A stretch of DNA of 64,000 bases from Acidimicrobiales bacterium. GTDB lineage: Bacteria; Actinomycetota; Acidimicrobiia; Acidimicrobiales; Aldehydirespiratoraceae. This document shows positions 18,283 to 27,246 of this stretch, piece by piece (the first letter of the stretch is position 1; the number at the start of each line of letters is the position of its first letter). Location: NCBI GenBank assembly GCA_040219515.1, contig JAVJSI010000014.1, positions 248,001-312,000 on the forward strand, written 5' to 3'. The notes under the pieces are model-generated. The model was given only the letters and a program-made list of their open reading frames with translations, made no database searches and was not told the DNA's origin. The position numbers and the translations under genes were made by a program.

Positions 18283-18728
18283 GCGACGCAGAGTACGAAC
18301 CGAGCAGTTGGGGATGGGTTGCCGATCAGGTGGCCGAATACGAGGCGTCGGGCGGCGAACGGGCCAACACCCTGATGGACACCGGCATCCCGATCATCGT
18401 CACCACGATGACGGGCCACAAGAGCGGCAAGATCCGCAAGGTGCCGTTGATGCGGGTCGAGCACGAGGGCGAGTACGCGCTGATCGCCTCCAAGGCGGGC
18501 ATGCCCACGCATCCGGGCTGGTACCACAACCTCGTCGACGCCACCCACGTCACCATTCAGGACGGTGCGACGCCGGCGGAATTCACCGTGCGAGAGGTGA
18601 CCGGCGACGAGCGCGACGAGTGGTACGCCCGCGGTGTGGCCGTCTACCCCGACTACGCCGACTACGCCGTCTCGGCCGCCGAGCACGACCGGGTGATCCC
18701 CGTCTTCGTCGCAACACCCGTCAGCTGA
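18279..18728 (+). CDS. Ddn-type F420-dependent oxidoreductase family protein
   Basis: 149 residues. IIVTTMTGHKSGKIRKVPLM is the TxGxKSG.xR cofactor motif, followed by ALIASKAGMPTHPGWYHNL and the C-terminal YPDYADYAVSAAEHDRVIPVFV. This is the same F420 split-barrel family as 4845-5279 but closer to the branch with HPGWYHNL. The ATG overlaps the cyclase stop (ATGA), so it is translated with the cyclase; a CACGAT six bases upstream might add a weak internal promoter. Substrate is unknown. A REP-like hairpin follows directly. Confidence 0.88.
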   Translation: MSDAEYEPSSWGWVADQVAEYEASGGERANTLMDTGIPIIVTTMTGHKSGKIRKVPLMRVEHEGEYALIASKAGMPTHPGWYHNLVDATHVTIQDGATPAEFTVREVTGDERDEWYARGVAVYPDYADYAVSAAEHDRVIPVFVATPVS

Positions 18729-18740
18729 ACAAGCCCCAGC

Positions 18741-18825
18741 CGTTGCATTCGGGGTCAGACCCCCGTTGCAGTTCGCCCTGTTGCAGTTCAATAAGCGCAA
18801 CGGGGGTCTGACCCCATTGCAACGG
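18741..18825. repeat. REP-like paired palindromic repeat, copy 1
   Basis: Two ~30-base arms in inverted orientation, each containing the odd palindrome GGGGTCAGACCCC or its complement and flanked by TTGCA/CGTTGCA. The whole can fold into one long hairpin. It lies between the convergent Ddn-type gene and the DUF4404-like gene, so it may also act as a bidirectional terminator. The same unit occurs at 20828-20896, and single arms at 28183-28219 and 29058-29082. Confidence 0.9.
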
Positions 18826-18826
18826 G

Positions 18827-19099
18827 TCAGATGCCGCCGGCGGAGAGGGCGTTGGCGATGCGGTTGATGGTGTGGACTAGGCCCGTGTGTTCTGCCTCGA
18901 AGCGCGACAGCGCATCATCGAGGTGCTCGAAGATGTTCGGATCGTCGTCCTCGTCCTCGTCGGCCTGGGACTCGATGCGGCGAACGAGATCGTCGAGTCG
19001 GCCGCGGTCGTCGTCGCCGAGACCGGTCTCCGCGATTGCGGCCCGCAGCTGACTCAGCAGCTCGTCCATGTCCTCGTCGGGGAAGTGCTCGCTGCTCAC
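18827..19099 (-). CDS. DUF4404-like small acidic helical protein
   Basis: 90 residues, strongly acidic (a run of D/E near residues 50-56). Two helical parts, DELLSQLRAAIAETGL and LDDALSRFEAEHTGLVHTIN, end in RIANALSAGGI. This matches my recollection of the DUF4404 family in length and ending (F.a.HP.l...i.ri..aL...GI). Function is unknown. The start is GTG 19099 with GAGGA five bases upstream. The stop lies against the right end of REP copy 1. Confidence 0.72.
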   Translation of the reverse strand: MSSEHFPDEDMDELLSQLRAAIAETGLGDDDRGRLDDLVRRIESQADEDEDDDPNIFEHLDDALSRFEAEHTGLVHTINRIANALSAGGI

Positions 19100-19189
19100 T
19101 GAAGTCCTCGTCTTCTCTCAGGTCGTCGTTGCGGATGCGTACTCGTTCTACTCGCTCGGCGGTTCGGGGGTGACACCCCGGCGCCCGGT

Positions 19190-19351
19190 TCAGACAAGCG
19201 CGAGCAGGCGACGCACCGCGAACAGCAGCATGGCGGCGATCGCCCAGCTGAGGACGAGGCAACCCACGATGCAACCGGTTCGTCGCCGCGCTCGTCGACG
19301 CCACTCGTCCCTGTCGCCGTCGTCGACTCCGCCTTCATCTCCGCCCACCAC
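19190..19351 (-). CDS. Small single-pass membrane protein
   Basis: 53 residues: an acidic N-terminus (GGDEGGVDDGDRDEW), a basic block WRRRARRRTG, one hydrophobic helix IVGCLVLSWAIAAMLLFAV, and a short basic tail RRLLALV. GTG 19351 has TACTGT exactly six bases upstream, the spacing seen at other leaderless starts in this window, which is the main reason to call a gene this short. No family is recognised. It is divergent from the M20 peptidase and upstream of the DUF4404-like gene on the same strand. Confidence 0.6.
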   Translation of the reverse strand: MVGGDEGGVDDGDRDEWRRRARRRTGCIVGCLVLSWAIAAMLLFAVRRLLALV

Positions 19352-19357
19352 GACCTC

Positions 19358-19363
19358 ACAGTA
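19358..19363 (-). promoter_or_regulatory. -10 box TACTGT, leaderless start at 19351
   Basis: Six bases before the GTG of the 53-residue membrane protein; main support for that gene. Confidence 0.5.
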
Positions 19364-19428
19364 CGGTCACGCCGTGACACCCGAAGCCGCCGATCACTCT
19401 CCGCGACGGCAGGTACGAGACTGGCGCG

Positions 19429-20826
19429 GTGCCCGAGGTCTCGACCGTCCGAATGAACCAGACCATCGATCTGCTCCAGGCGCTGATCCGCAACGAGTGC
19501 GTCAACGACGGCACGGCCGGATCGGGGCAGGAAGTCCGCAACGCCGATGTGCTCCAGAACTGGCTCGAAGGGTCGGGCCTCGATGTCGAGCGCTACGAAC
19601 CGACGCCGGGGCGAGTTTCGCTCGTGTCTCGCATCGAAGGGAGCGACCCGTCGGCGCCGAGCCTGTGCCTGATGGGACATACCGATGTCGTGCCCGTGAA
19701 CCGCAGCGGCTGGAGCCGCGATCCGTTCGGTGGTGAGCGCGTGGTGTCGCCCGACGGCATCGACGAGGTCTGGGGTCGCGGCGCGGTCGACATGCTGAAC
19801 CTCACCTCCGCGATGGCCGTGGCGTTCCGAGAACTTGCCCGGGGGAACTTCCGCCCGCGTGGTGATCTCATCTTCTTCGCCGTGGCCGACGAGGAGTCGG
19901 GCAGCGCCCACGGAGCACGGTGGATGGCCGAGCACGAACGCGACGCGATCTACGCCGATTTCGTGCTGACCGAGAACGGCGGTCTGCATTCCGGTCCACC
20001 CGATGCGCCGAGGGTGGGTATCAACGTGGCCGAGAAGGGCGTCGCCTGGCGTCGGCTACGGGTGAAGGGCACGCCGGGCCACGGCTCTCGTCCGTTTCGC
20101 GCCGACAACGCGCTCGTCAAGGCAGCCGCAGTGGTGCAGCGCCTGGCCGACTATCGCCCGGCTCCCCGCTTCCACGAACTGTGGCCGCAGTACGTCGCCA
20201 ACCTCCACGCCGACGAGGAGACGAAGGCCGCCATGCTCGACCCGAGCCGCCTCGATCGGACGCTCGACGAGCTGCCCGATGCCGGCCACGCGTCACACCT
20301 CTATTCGTGCAGCCACACGACGTTGTCGCCCAATGTCCTCGTGGGTGGTGGCGACGATGCCGAGGGCGACAGACCACGGATGAAGACCAACGTCATCCCC
20401 GACACGGTGGACATCGATGTCGACATCCGCACCATGCCGGGCGACAACGCCGCCGAGGTGCAGGCCCATCTCGATGCGGCGCTCGGGGATCTCTCCGAGA
20501 AGATCGACGTCGAGGTGCAGGTGTTGATGAACGATCCCGCCAGCATCAGTCCGACCGACACACCGCTGTGGCACAGCCTGCAACGGGCCGTGGCGAAACC
20601 GTTCCCCGGCGCTCGGCTCGCGCCCCAGTTCATCGTCGGCTTCACCGACTCCCGCATCTATCGCGAGATGGGGTCGGTGGCCTACGGCGCCGGCTTGTTC
20701 AGCCCCGAACTCGACGTCGGCTCGTTCGGCCGGCGCTTTCACGGCAATGACGAACGCATCGACGTCGAATCCCTCCGTCTCAGCACCGACCTCTTCCTCG
20801 ACGTCGCCACCGACCTCCTCACCTGA
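19429..20826 (+). CDS. M20 family metallopeptidase
   Basis: 465 residues. LCLMGHTDVVPV gives the first metal His and Asp, WGRGAVDM the bridging Asp, FAVADEESGS the catalytic and metal Glu pair, and the distal His appears in GRRFHGND. The lid/dimerisation domain (KGVAWRRLRVKGTPGHGSRP) is present. It is a cytoplasmic di-zinc enzyme of the peptidase/acylase/succinyl-diaminopimelate desuccinylase group; the substrate cannot be fixed. Start GTG 19429 is taken; ATG 19453 (NQTIDLLQAL) is an alternative. It ends one base before REP copy 2. Confidence 0.87.
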   Translation: MPEVSTVRMNQTIDLLQALIRNECVNDGTAGSGQEVRNADVLQNWLEGSGLDVERYEPTPGRVSLVSRIEGSDPSAPSLCLMGHTDVVPVNRSGWSRDPFGGERVVSPDGIDEVWGRGAVDMLNLTSAMAVAFRELARGNFRPRGDLIFFAVADEESGSAHGARWMAEHERDAIYADFVLTENGGLHSGPPDAPRVGINVAEKGVAWRRLRVKGTPGHGSRPFRADNALVKAAAVVQRLADYRPAPRFHELWPQYVANLHADEETKAAMLDPSRLDRTLDELPDAGHASHLYSCSHTTLSPNVLVGGGDDAEGDRPRMKTNVIPDTVDIDVDIRTMPGDNAAEVQAHLDAALGDLSEKIDVEVQVLMNDPASISPTDTPLWHSLQRAVAKPFPGARLAPQFIVGFTDSRIYREMGSVAYGAGLFSPELDVGSFGRRFHGNDERIDVESLRLSTDLFLDVATDLLT

Positions 20827-20827
20827 C

Positions 20828-20896
20828 CGTTGCATTCGGGGTCAGACCCCCGTTGCAGTTCGAAACCGCAACGGGGGTCTGACCCCATTGCAACGG
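20828..20896. repeat. REP-like paired palindromic repeat, copy 2
   Basis: Same two-arm structure as at 18741: TTGCATTCGGGGTCAGAC arm, a short AT-rich loop around GTTCGAAAC, and the complementary arm ending CCCCATTGCAACGG. The arms of copies 1 and 2 are nearly identical in sequence and only the spacer differs. It lies between the M20 stop and the glutamate dehydrogenase start. Confidence 0.9.
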
Positions 20897-20916
20897 AGGG
20901 GGTAGCGTCGACGGCG

Positions 20917-23900
20917 ATGGGGGACGACACGCTCGACGGGCAGACGGCGATGTCGACGATCGATCGCGTGGTCGCTCGGGGGCGAGATTCGGCCGGCCGG
21001 AGCGACGTGAGCGAGGGTTTCCTGCGCTGCTACTTCGCCCATGTCGACCGGACGGACCTGGCCGAGCGCACCCCTCAGGATCTCTTCGGTCTCGCCGCGG
21101 ACCACGCGGCGCTGGCCGCCGACTGGGAGCGAGGCACCACGGCCATCGCGGTGGTCAACCCGCGGATCGACGTCGACGGTTGGGAGAACGCCCACACCGT
21201 CGTGATGATCGTGACCGACGACCTGCCGTTTCTCGTCGACTCCGTCACCATGGAACTCAGTCGACTCGAGCTCGGCATCCATCTGGTGATCCATCCGATC
21301 CTCACCGACGTCCGCGATGCCGCCGACGGGGGTCGAGGCGACGCCGGTCCGGGCTTCGTGAACCCGCGGGATCACCCCGAGGTGTTGAACCGCAAATCGT
21401 CGTTCATTGCGATCGAGGTCGATCGGCGCACCGAGCCCGAGGCCATCGTCGCAATCGAACAGCACCTGCGACGGGTGCTCGGCGACGTGGGCGCCGCGGT
21501 CGACGATTGGTCGGTCATGAAGGACCGCATGCGCGAGATCAGCGACGGACTGGCATCCGAACCCATTCCGCTGGCGCCCGCCGAGGTGGCCGAGACGCAG
21601 GAACTCCTGGACTGGCTGTCCAACGATCACTTCGTGTTCATCGGCTATCGGGAGTATCGCCTCGACGACGATGCACTCACCGCCGACCCGTCCACCGGAC
21701 TCGGCATCCTTCGACAACGCGGCGCAGCCGCCGCCCCCGCCCGCCTGCTGCGCGACATGGCACCGCGGGCGCGAGAACGGGCCGCCGCGCCCGAGCTGCT
21801 CAACATCACGAAGACGGCGGCGAAGTCGACCGTGCATCGAGCGGCGCACCTCGACTATGTCGGCATCAAGACCTTCGGCGACGATGGCACGGTCACCGGC
21901 GAGCGACGCTTCCTCGGGCTGTTCACCGCCGAGGCCTACACGCGGGCGACCGAACAGATCCCGATGTTGCGACGCCTCGTGCGCGAAGTCGTGGATCGCT
22001 CGGGCTTCCCCACTGGCGGCCATGACGAGAAGCGGCTGCTCACGATCCTCGAGGACTACCCGCGCGACGAGCTGTTCCAGATCGATGTCGACGAGCTGTT
22101 CGAGACCTCGATGGCGATCGCTCAGCTCCAGGAGCGCCGGCGGGTGCGGGTGTTCGCTCGTCCGGAGCTCTTCGGCCGGTTCGTGACCTGCATGGTCTAC
22201 ATGCCGCGCGATCGCTACAACACGGCGACCCGGTCGGGCATCCAGAAGCTGCTGATGGACGCCTACGGCGGCGTCAATGCCGACTGGAGCACCGACATCA
22301 CCGAGAGCGTGCTCTCGCGGACGCTCTTCCACATCCGGATCGATGCCGACGTGGTCAGCGACGGCATCGCGGACGACGTCGACACGGCGGCGCTCGAGTC
22401 GCGCATCGAAGAGTTGTTGCGCGACTGGCACGACGATCTCGACGCCGAGGTGCAGCGCGCGTTCGGCGAGGACGACGGCCCGGTGATCGCCCGCCGCTAC
22501 GGCGATGCGTTCGCGATCGAGTACCGCGAGGCCTTCAGCGCCCGTGCCGCGGTGGCCGACATCCACCAGCTCGAGTCCATCGGCGACGACGGTGCCCTGC
22601 GACTCAGCGTCTATCGCGATCCGGGGCAGCCGAAGAACGCGTTCAAGATCAAGCTCTACCGTCGGGGCGAGCGGGTCTCGCTGACCTCGGTCATGCCCGC
22701 GCTCGACAACCTGGGCGTGACCGTGCTCGACGAGCGGCCCTATGAGGTGCGTCCGGCCGACGGTGAGCCGATCTGGATCTACGACTTCGCGCTCGAATCG
22801 CCGGCCGACTCGCTCGAATTCGGGCAGGTGTCGGCGCTGCTGGCCGAGACCTTCGATGCCGTATGGCGAGGCGACGTGGCCAACGACGGCTTCAACCGGC
22901 TCGTCCTCGGTGCCGCGATGGGACCCCGCGAGGTGTGGATCCTGCGGGCCTACTCGCGCTACCTCCAGCAGACTCGGATCACCCACAGCCCGGCCTTCGT
23001 CGAGCAGACCCTGGTCGACCACCCCCGTGCCGCCCGCCTCCTCGTCGACCTTTTTGCCACGCGATTCGACCCGGCCGGAGCGGCCGACCCGACCGCCCGG
23101 GCCGAGCGGGTCGACGCCCTCAACGCTTCGTTCTTCGCGCTGGTCGACGACATCAGCAGCCTCGACCAGGACCGGGTGCTCCGCCGGTTCCACAACCTGA
23201 TCGAGAGCACGCTGCGCACCAATGCCCACCAGCGGGTCGACGACGCCGCACCGCCGTATCTGGCGTTCAAGTTCGACCCCCGGAACATCACCGATCTGCC
23301 CGAACCTCGGCCTCGCTACGAGATCTACGTCTACTCGGCGCGCTTCGAAGGTGTGCATCTACGGGCCGGCTCGGTCGCTCGTGGTGGGCTGCGCTGGTCG
23401 GACCGGCTGGAGGACTATCGCACCGAGGTGCTCGGCCTGGTGAAGGCCCAGATGGTGAAGAACGCGGTGATCGTGCCGTCGGGCGCGAAGGGCGGATTCG
23501 TCCTCAAGCGTCCGCCGTCGGAGCCCGATGCCCTGCGCGACGAGGTGGTCGCCTGCTATCGCCTGTTCGTCTCGGCGCTGCTCGACCTCACCGACAATCT
23601 CGTCGATGGTGAGGTCGTGCCCCCGGCCGACACCGTCCGCTACGACAGTGACGACACGTACCTGGTGGTCGCGGCCGACAAGGGCACCGCCACCTTCTCC
23701 GACATCGCCAACGAGCTGGCCATGCAGCGCGGACTCTGGCTCGGCGATGCCTTCGCCTCCGGTGGATCGAACGGCTATGACCACAAGGCGATGGGCATCA
23801 CCGCTCGTGGCGGGTGGGAGTCGGTGAAGCGCCACTTCCGCGAGCTCGGCAAGAACATCCAGGAGGAACCGTTCACCGTCGTCGGCATCGGTGACATGTC

Positions 23901-25782
23901 GGGCGACGTGTTCGGCAACGCGATGCTGCTGTCGCCGCAGATCCGTTTGGTCGCCGCGTTCGATCATCGCCATGTGTTCGTCGACCCCGACCCCGACCCG
24001 GTCCGCTCGTTCGACGAACGCCGGCGCCTGTTCGAGACGCCGCGATCGAACTGGGCCGACTACGACGCCGAACTGATCTCCGAGGGCGGCGGGGTCTTCC
24101 CCCGCTCGGCCAAGGCGATCGAGGTGTCGCCCGAGATGCGCGAGGCGCTCGGGCTAGGCGATGACGTCTCGTCGCTCCCACCGGACGAGCTGATCGCAGC
24201 GGTGCTGCGAGCCCCGGTCGAGCTGTTGTGGAACGGCGGCATCGGCACCTATGTCAAGGCCGCCCACGAAACCCATGCCGACGTCGGCGACAAGGCCAAC
24301 GACGCGATCCGCATCGATGGACGCGAGTTGCGAGCCAAGGTGGTGGGGGAGGGGGGCAACCTCGGGGTGACACAGCTCGGACGGATCGAGTTCGCGTCGG
24401 CGGGCGGCCGCATCTACACCGACGCCATCGACAACGCCGGTGGGGTCGACTGCTCCGACCACGAGGTGAACATCAAGATCGCGCTCGACCGGGTCACCGC
24501 AGCCGGCGACCTCACCGAGAAGCAGCGCAACGAGCTGCTCGAGGAGATGACCGGTGAGGTCACGATGCTCGTGCTCGCCGACAACTACAGCCAGACCCAG
24601 GCCCTCAGCACCGCCCGATCGCAGGCGGCCGGCATGGTCGACGTGCACGCCCGCTACCTCTCGTGGCTCGAGGGGCAGGGGCTGATCGACCGGGCCCTCG
24701 AGGGGCTGCCCGACGCCGAGACGATGGGCGAACGGATGGTCTCGGGCGAGGGCCTGACCACACCGGAACTCGCCGTGATCCTCGCCTACACGAAGAACGT
24801 GCTGTCCGACGCCCTCCTCGCCTCGGACGTCCCCGACGATCCGATCTTCGAGCCGATCCTGCACGCCTACTTCCCGTCGGCGATGCGGGAGCGGTTCGCC
24901 GACCAGATCGACGGTCACCGGCTGCGGCGCGAGATCCTGGCCAACCGCATCGCGAACCTCGTGGTGGAGCGGGCCGGCACGACGATGCTCTATCGGCTCG
25001 GGCAGGAGACCTCCGCGCCGCTTGCCGATGTCGCCGCGGCCCACATGGCGGCGTGGGAGATCTTCCGACTGGGCGAGCTCGGCCGGGCCGTCAACATGCT
25101 CGACGCCGAGCTGCCGGCCACCCGTCAGCTCGCGACCCACCTGTCGGCCCGCCAGCTCGCCGAGCGGGCCACGCGCCTGATGCTGCGCAGCCGGCCTCAC
25201 CCCTTCTCGGCCGCTGATGCGGTCGCCGATCTCGCGGTGCCGGTCGGTGATATCCTTGACCACATCCCCGACTCGTTGGTGGGAGCCGAACTCGACGCGT
25301 TCGAGAACCTGAGTCGCCGGCTCGCGGCCGATGGAATGTCGCCGCCGCTGGCCCGGCGAGTGGCCGCGCTGACGCCGTCGTTGGCCGCGCTCGACATCGT
25401 CGAGATCGCCGTCCGCACCGGCGTGGACGCCTCCACGGTCGCGGCAGTGCACTTCGGTGTCGCCGACCGGCTCGACCTGAACTGGCTGCGCGATCACATC
25501 CTCGCTCTGCCCCGCGACACCCAATGGACGTCGCTGGCCCGACTCACCCTGCGCGGCGATCTGTACACCGACCACCGCGATCTGACCGCCCAGGTGGTCG
25601 CGAGGGCCGAGGACGCCACCGATGCCGAGGTGCTGCTGGATCAGTGGGTGGCCCGCAACACCTCGCCCGTCGACTACTTCCGTCGTACGCTCGGTGACAT
25701 CCGGGGGGCGGGGCCCAGTGACCTCACCACCCTGCTGGTTGCCGGTCGCGAACTGCGCAGCCTCATCAATCGCACGTCCTGA
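20917..25782 (+). CDS. gdh: NAD-specific glutamate dehydrogenase, large (180 kDa) type
   Basis: 1621 residues, the usual size for the L_180 class. An N-terminal ACT-like regulatory half includes LPFLVDSVTMELSRLELGIH and LRRVLGDVGAAVDDW. The catalytic core has GSVARGGLRWSDRLEDYRTE and the catalytic-Lys motif VIVPSGAKGGFVLKR, and the NAD Rossmann region has VVGIGDMSGDVFGNAML. A long C-terminal helical domain follows. It deaminates glutamate to 2-oxoglutarate and ammonia for carbon use. ATG 20917 is chosen because TAGCGT sits eight bases upstream; frames further left run into the REP. ATG 20950 is an alternative. Confidence 0.95.
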   Translation: MGDDTLDGQTAMSTIDRVVARGRDSAGRSDVSEGFLRCYFAHVDRTDLAERTPQDLFGLAADHAALAADWERGTTAIAVVNPRIDVDGWENAHTVVMIVTDDLPFLVDSVTMELSRLELGIHLVIHPILTDVRDAADGGRGDAGPGFVNPRDHPEVLNRKSSFIAIEVDRRTEPEAIVAIEQHLRRVLGDVGAAVDDWSVMKDRMREISDGLASEPIPLAPAEVAETQELLDWLSNDHFVFIGYREYRLDDDALTADPSTGLGILRQRGAAAAPARLLRDMAPRARERAAAPELLNITKTAAKSTVHRAAHLDYVGIKTFGDDGTVTGERRFLGLFTAEAYTRATEQIPMLRRLVREVVDRSGFPTGGHDEKRLLTILEDYPRDELFQIDVDELFETSMAIAQLQERRRVRVFARPELFGRFVTCMVYMPRDRYNTATRSGIQKLLMDAYGGVNADWSTDITESVLSRTLFHIRIDADVVSDGIADDVDTAALESRIEELLRDWHDDLDAEVQRAFGEDDGPVIARRYGDAFAIEYREAFSARAAVADIHQLESIGDDGALRLSVYRDPGQPKNAFKIKLYRRGERVSLTSVMPALDNLGVTVLDERPYEVRPADGEPIWIYDFALESPADSLEFGQVSALLAETFDAVWRGDVANDGFNRLVLGAAMGPREVWILRAYSRYLQQTRITHSPAFVEQTLVDHPRAARLLVDLFATRFDPAGAADPTARAERVDALNASFFALVDDISSLDQDRVLRRFHNLIESTLRTNAHQRVDDAAPPYLAFKFDPRNITDLPEPRPRYEIYVYSARFEGVHLRAGSVARGGLRWSDRLEDYRTEVLGLVKAQMVKNAVIVPSGAKGGFVLKRPPSEPDALRDEVVACYRLFVSALLDLTDNLVDGEVVPPADTVRYDSDDTYLVVAADKGTATFSDIANELAMQRGLWLGDAFASGGSNGYDHKAMGITARGGWESVKRHFRELGKNIQEEPFTVVGIGDMSGDVFGNAMLLSPQIRLVAAFDHRHVFVDPDPDPVRSFDERRRLFETPRSNWADYDAELISEGGGVFPRSAKAIEVSPEMREALGLGDDVSSLPPDELIAAVLRAPVELLWNGGIGTYVKAAHETHADVGDKANDAIRIDGRELRAKVVGEGGNLGVTQLGRIEFASAGGRIYTDAIDNAGGVDCSDHEVNIKIALDRVTAAGDLTEKQRNELLEEMTGEVTMLVLADNYSQTQALSTARSQAAGMVDVHARYLSWLEGQGLIDRALEGLPDAETMGERMVSGEGLTTPELAVILAYTKNVLSDALLASDVPDDPIFEPILHAYFPSAMRERFADQIDGHRLRREILANRIANLVVERAGTTMLYRLGQETSAPLADVAAAHMAAWEIFRLGELGRAVNMLDAELPATRQLATHLSARQLAERATRLMLRSRPHPFSAADAVADLAVPVGDILDHIPDSLVGAELDAFENLSRRLAADGMSPPLARRVAALTPSLAALDIVEIAVRTGVDASTVAAVHFGVADRLDLNWLRDHILALPRDTQWTSLARLTLRGDLYTDHRDLTAQVVARAEDATDAEVLLDQWVARNTSPVDYFRRTLGDIRGAGPSDLTTLLVAGRELRSLINRTS

Positions 25783-25809
25783 CCAGTCAGGCGAGCAGGA
25801 GTCCGTCGA

Positions 25810-27186
25810 GTGAGCACCCGAGTCACCCAGCAAGCCCAGCCGACACCGGCCCGCGACGGTCACATCTACGGCGAGCGTGTGCTGCGGCAGCGCGACGACG
25901 TGCCCGGGATCTATGGCGACGTCGACTTCTCCATCGTGCCGGAACGGCTCGACGCCACCGCGACCGTCGACGACCCGCGGTTCGCAAAGCTGCGCGACGC
26001 GGCGGTGCGGGTGTTCGACCGACCCGAGCTCCTGCAGACGATCCACGACTACACGATGACCGGCGACCGAGTGGTCGACGCCTACGCCGCGCTCATCCCC
26101 GAGCACGGCTTCCGGGCGCTGGTGGACCTGCTCGACCGGGCCTGCGAGCACGGCGTCGAGAACGTCGACGGCGCGCCGCCCGAGCTGTACGCGTTCATCG
26201 AGGCGATGGAGGCCACCCCGGACTGGGTCGACATGGACCTCGTCGCACAAGGCGCTCGAGCCGAGCGGGTGCCCATGGCCACGGCCACACCCTTCGCCAT
26301 CCGGGGCGCCTTCCTCGCCACGTTCCTGAACAAGTACGCGGCCCTGCCGATGACGATGACGGGCGCGCTCTCGTCGAATGCGGGGTCGGATGCCGCAGCC
26401 GCGAAGCGCGTGTTCGAGACGGCCAGCTTTTTCTCCGCCACCACGATGCCCGGCGCGCTCGAGCGAGACGGCAAGGGCTTCCAAGCCGCTGCAAAGGTGC
26501 GGCTGATGCACTCGATGGTGCGCTTCCACCTGATGTCGTCGGGACGCTGGGACGTCGCCACCTATGGCATCCCGATTCCGCAGGTCGACCAGATGCCGGC
26601 CGGCACGATCGGCACGTTCTTGATGTCGGCTCGCTTGTTGGCCAAGGGAAAGACCGAGTTCACGCCCGCCCAGAAGGCCACGGTCGAGCTCGCTCGCTAC
26701 CGCTGCTTCCTGCTCGGCCTGCCCGAGGATCTGCTGGGGGACACGCCCCAGGAGATCGTCGACCTGCTCGTCGCCCGCCACATCTCGCTGCGCGAGGCGT
26801 ACGACGACGAGACATGCGGCGTGCTGGTGCGGGGCACCATGGACGCTGATCTGTTCGATCGGTCGACGTGGCGAGGACGAGCGCACGGTTGGCTCGAGAA
26901 CGGGTTCTCGCGGTTCGTGCTGATCAACAGCTTCCTCAGCGGCGACGCGTCGCGGGCCGGGTCGATGGGGATCGAGTTCGGGCTGATGGACAAGGTGGCA
27001 GCCGGCGCCGCAATGGGTGTCATCGGCGTGAAGACGCTGGGCTACAACGTCGGCCTGCGTCTGCCGGTGGTCGGACCCATGGTCGACGACCGCCTCAACC
27101 GACGCCTCGCCCGGCTTCTCGAGATGTACGGCCACGCCGACTTCGTGACCGAACCCGGGAACTATCAGGTCGAGGTGCCCGTGTAG
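25810..27186 (+). CDS. MpaB/DUF2236-type oxygenase family protein
   Basis: 458 residues. The conserved region AAAKVRLMHSMVRFHLM, with the following GIPIPQVDQ, matches the DUF2236 family (MpaB, latex-clearing-protein relatives), where the His and Arg residues hold a heme or metal. A helical N-terminus (to ~150) and a C-terminal segment with FLINSFLSG-like hydrophobics surround it. Some members cleave C=C bonds of isoprenoids, but activity is not proven for this branch. AGGAG stands nine bases before GTG 25810, and the gene is 27 bp after gdh, so it is probably cotranscribed. Confidence 0.78.
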   Translation: MSTRVTQQAQPTPARDGHIYGERVLRQRDDVPGIYGDVDFSIVPERLDATATVDDPRFAKLRDAAVRVFDRPELLQTIHDYTMTGDRVVDAYAALIPEHGFRALVDLLDRACEHGVENVDGAPPELYAFIEAMEATPDWVDMDLVAQGARAERVPMATATPFAIRGAFLATFLNKYAALPMTMTGALSSNAGSDAAAAKRVFETASFFSATTMPGALERDGKGFQAAAKVRLMHSMVRFHLMSSGRWDVATYGIPIPQVDQMPAGTIGTFLMSARLLAKGKTEFTPAQKATVELARYRCFLLGLPEDLLGDTPQEIVDLLVARHISLREAYDDETCGVLVRGTMDADLFDRSTWRGRAHGWLENGFSRFVLINSFLSGDASRAGSMGIEFGLMDKVAAGAAMGVIGVKTLGYNVGLRLPVVGPMVDDRLNRRLARLLEMYGHADFVTEPGNYQVEVPV

Positions 27187-27246
27187 TTTCCCGGCGCTCC
27201 TTCCCGGGCGTTTCCCGCGCGGGTTCGTGTGGGCCATGATCGGCGG

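Noticed and set aside
20830-20916. Upstream extension of glutamate dehydrogenase into the REP repeat
   Set aside because: The added residues come from the repeat itself, and a -10-like box sits just before ATG 20917.
20842-23358. An 838-codon minus-strand frame over the 5' half of glutamate dehydrogenase
   Set aside because: Same reason: no recognisable motifs, and it runs through the REP repeat.
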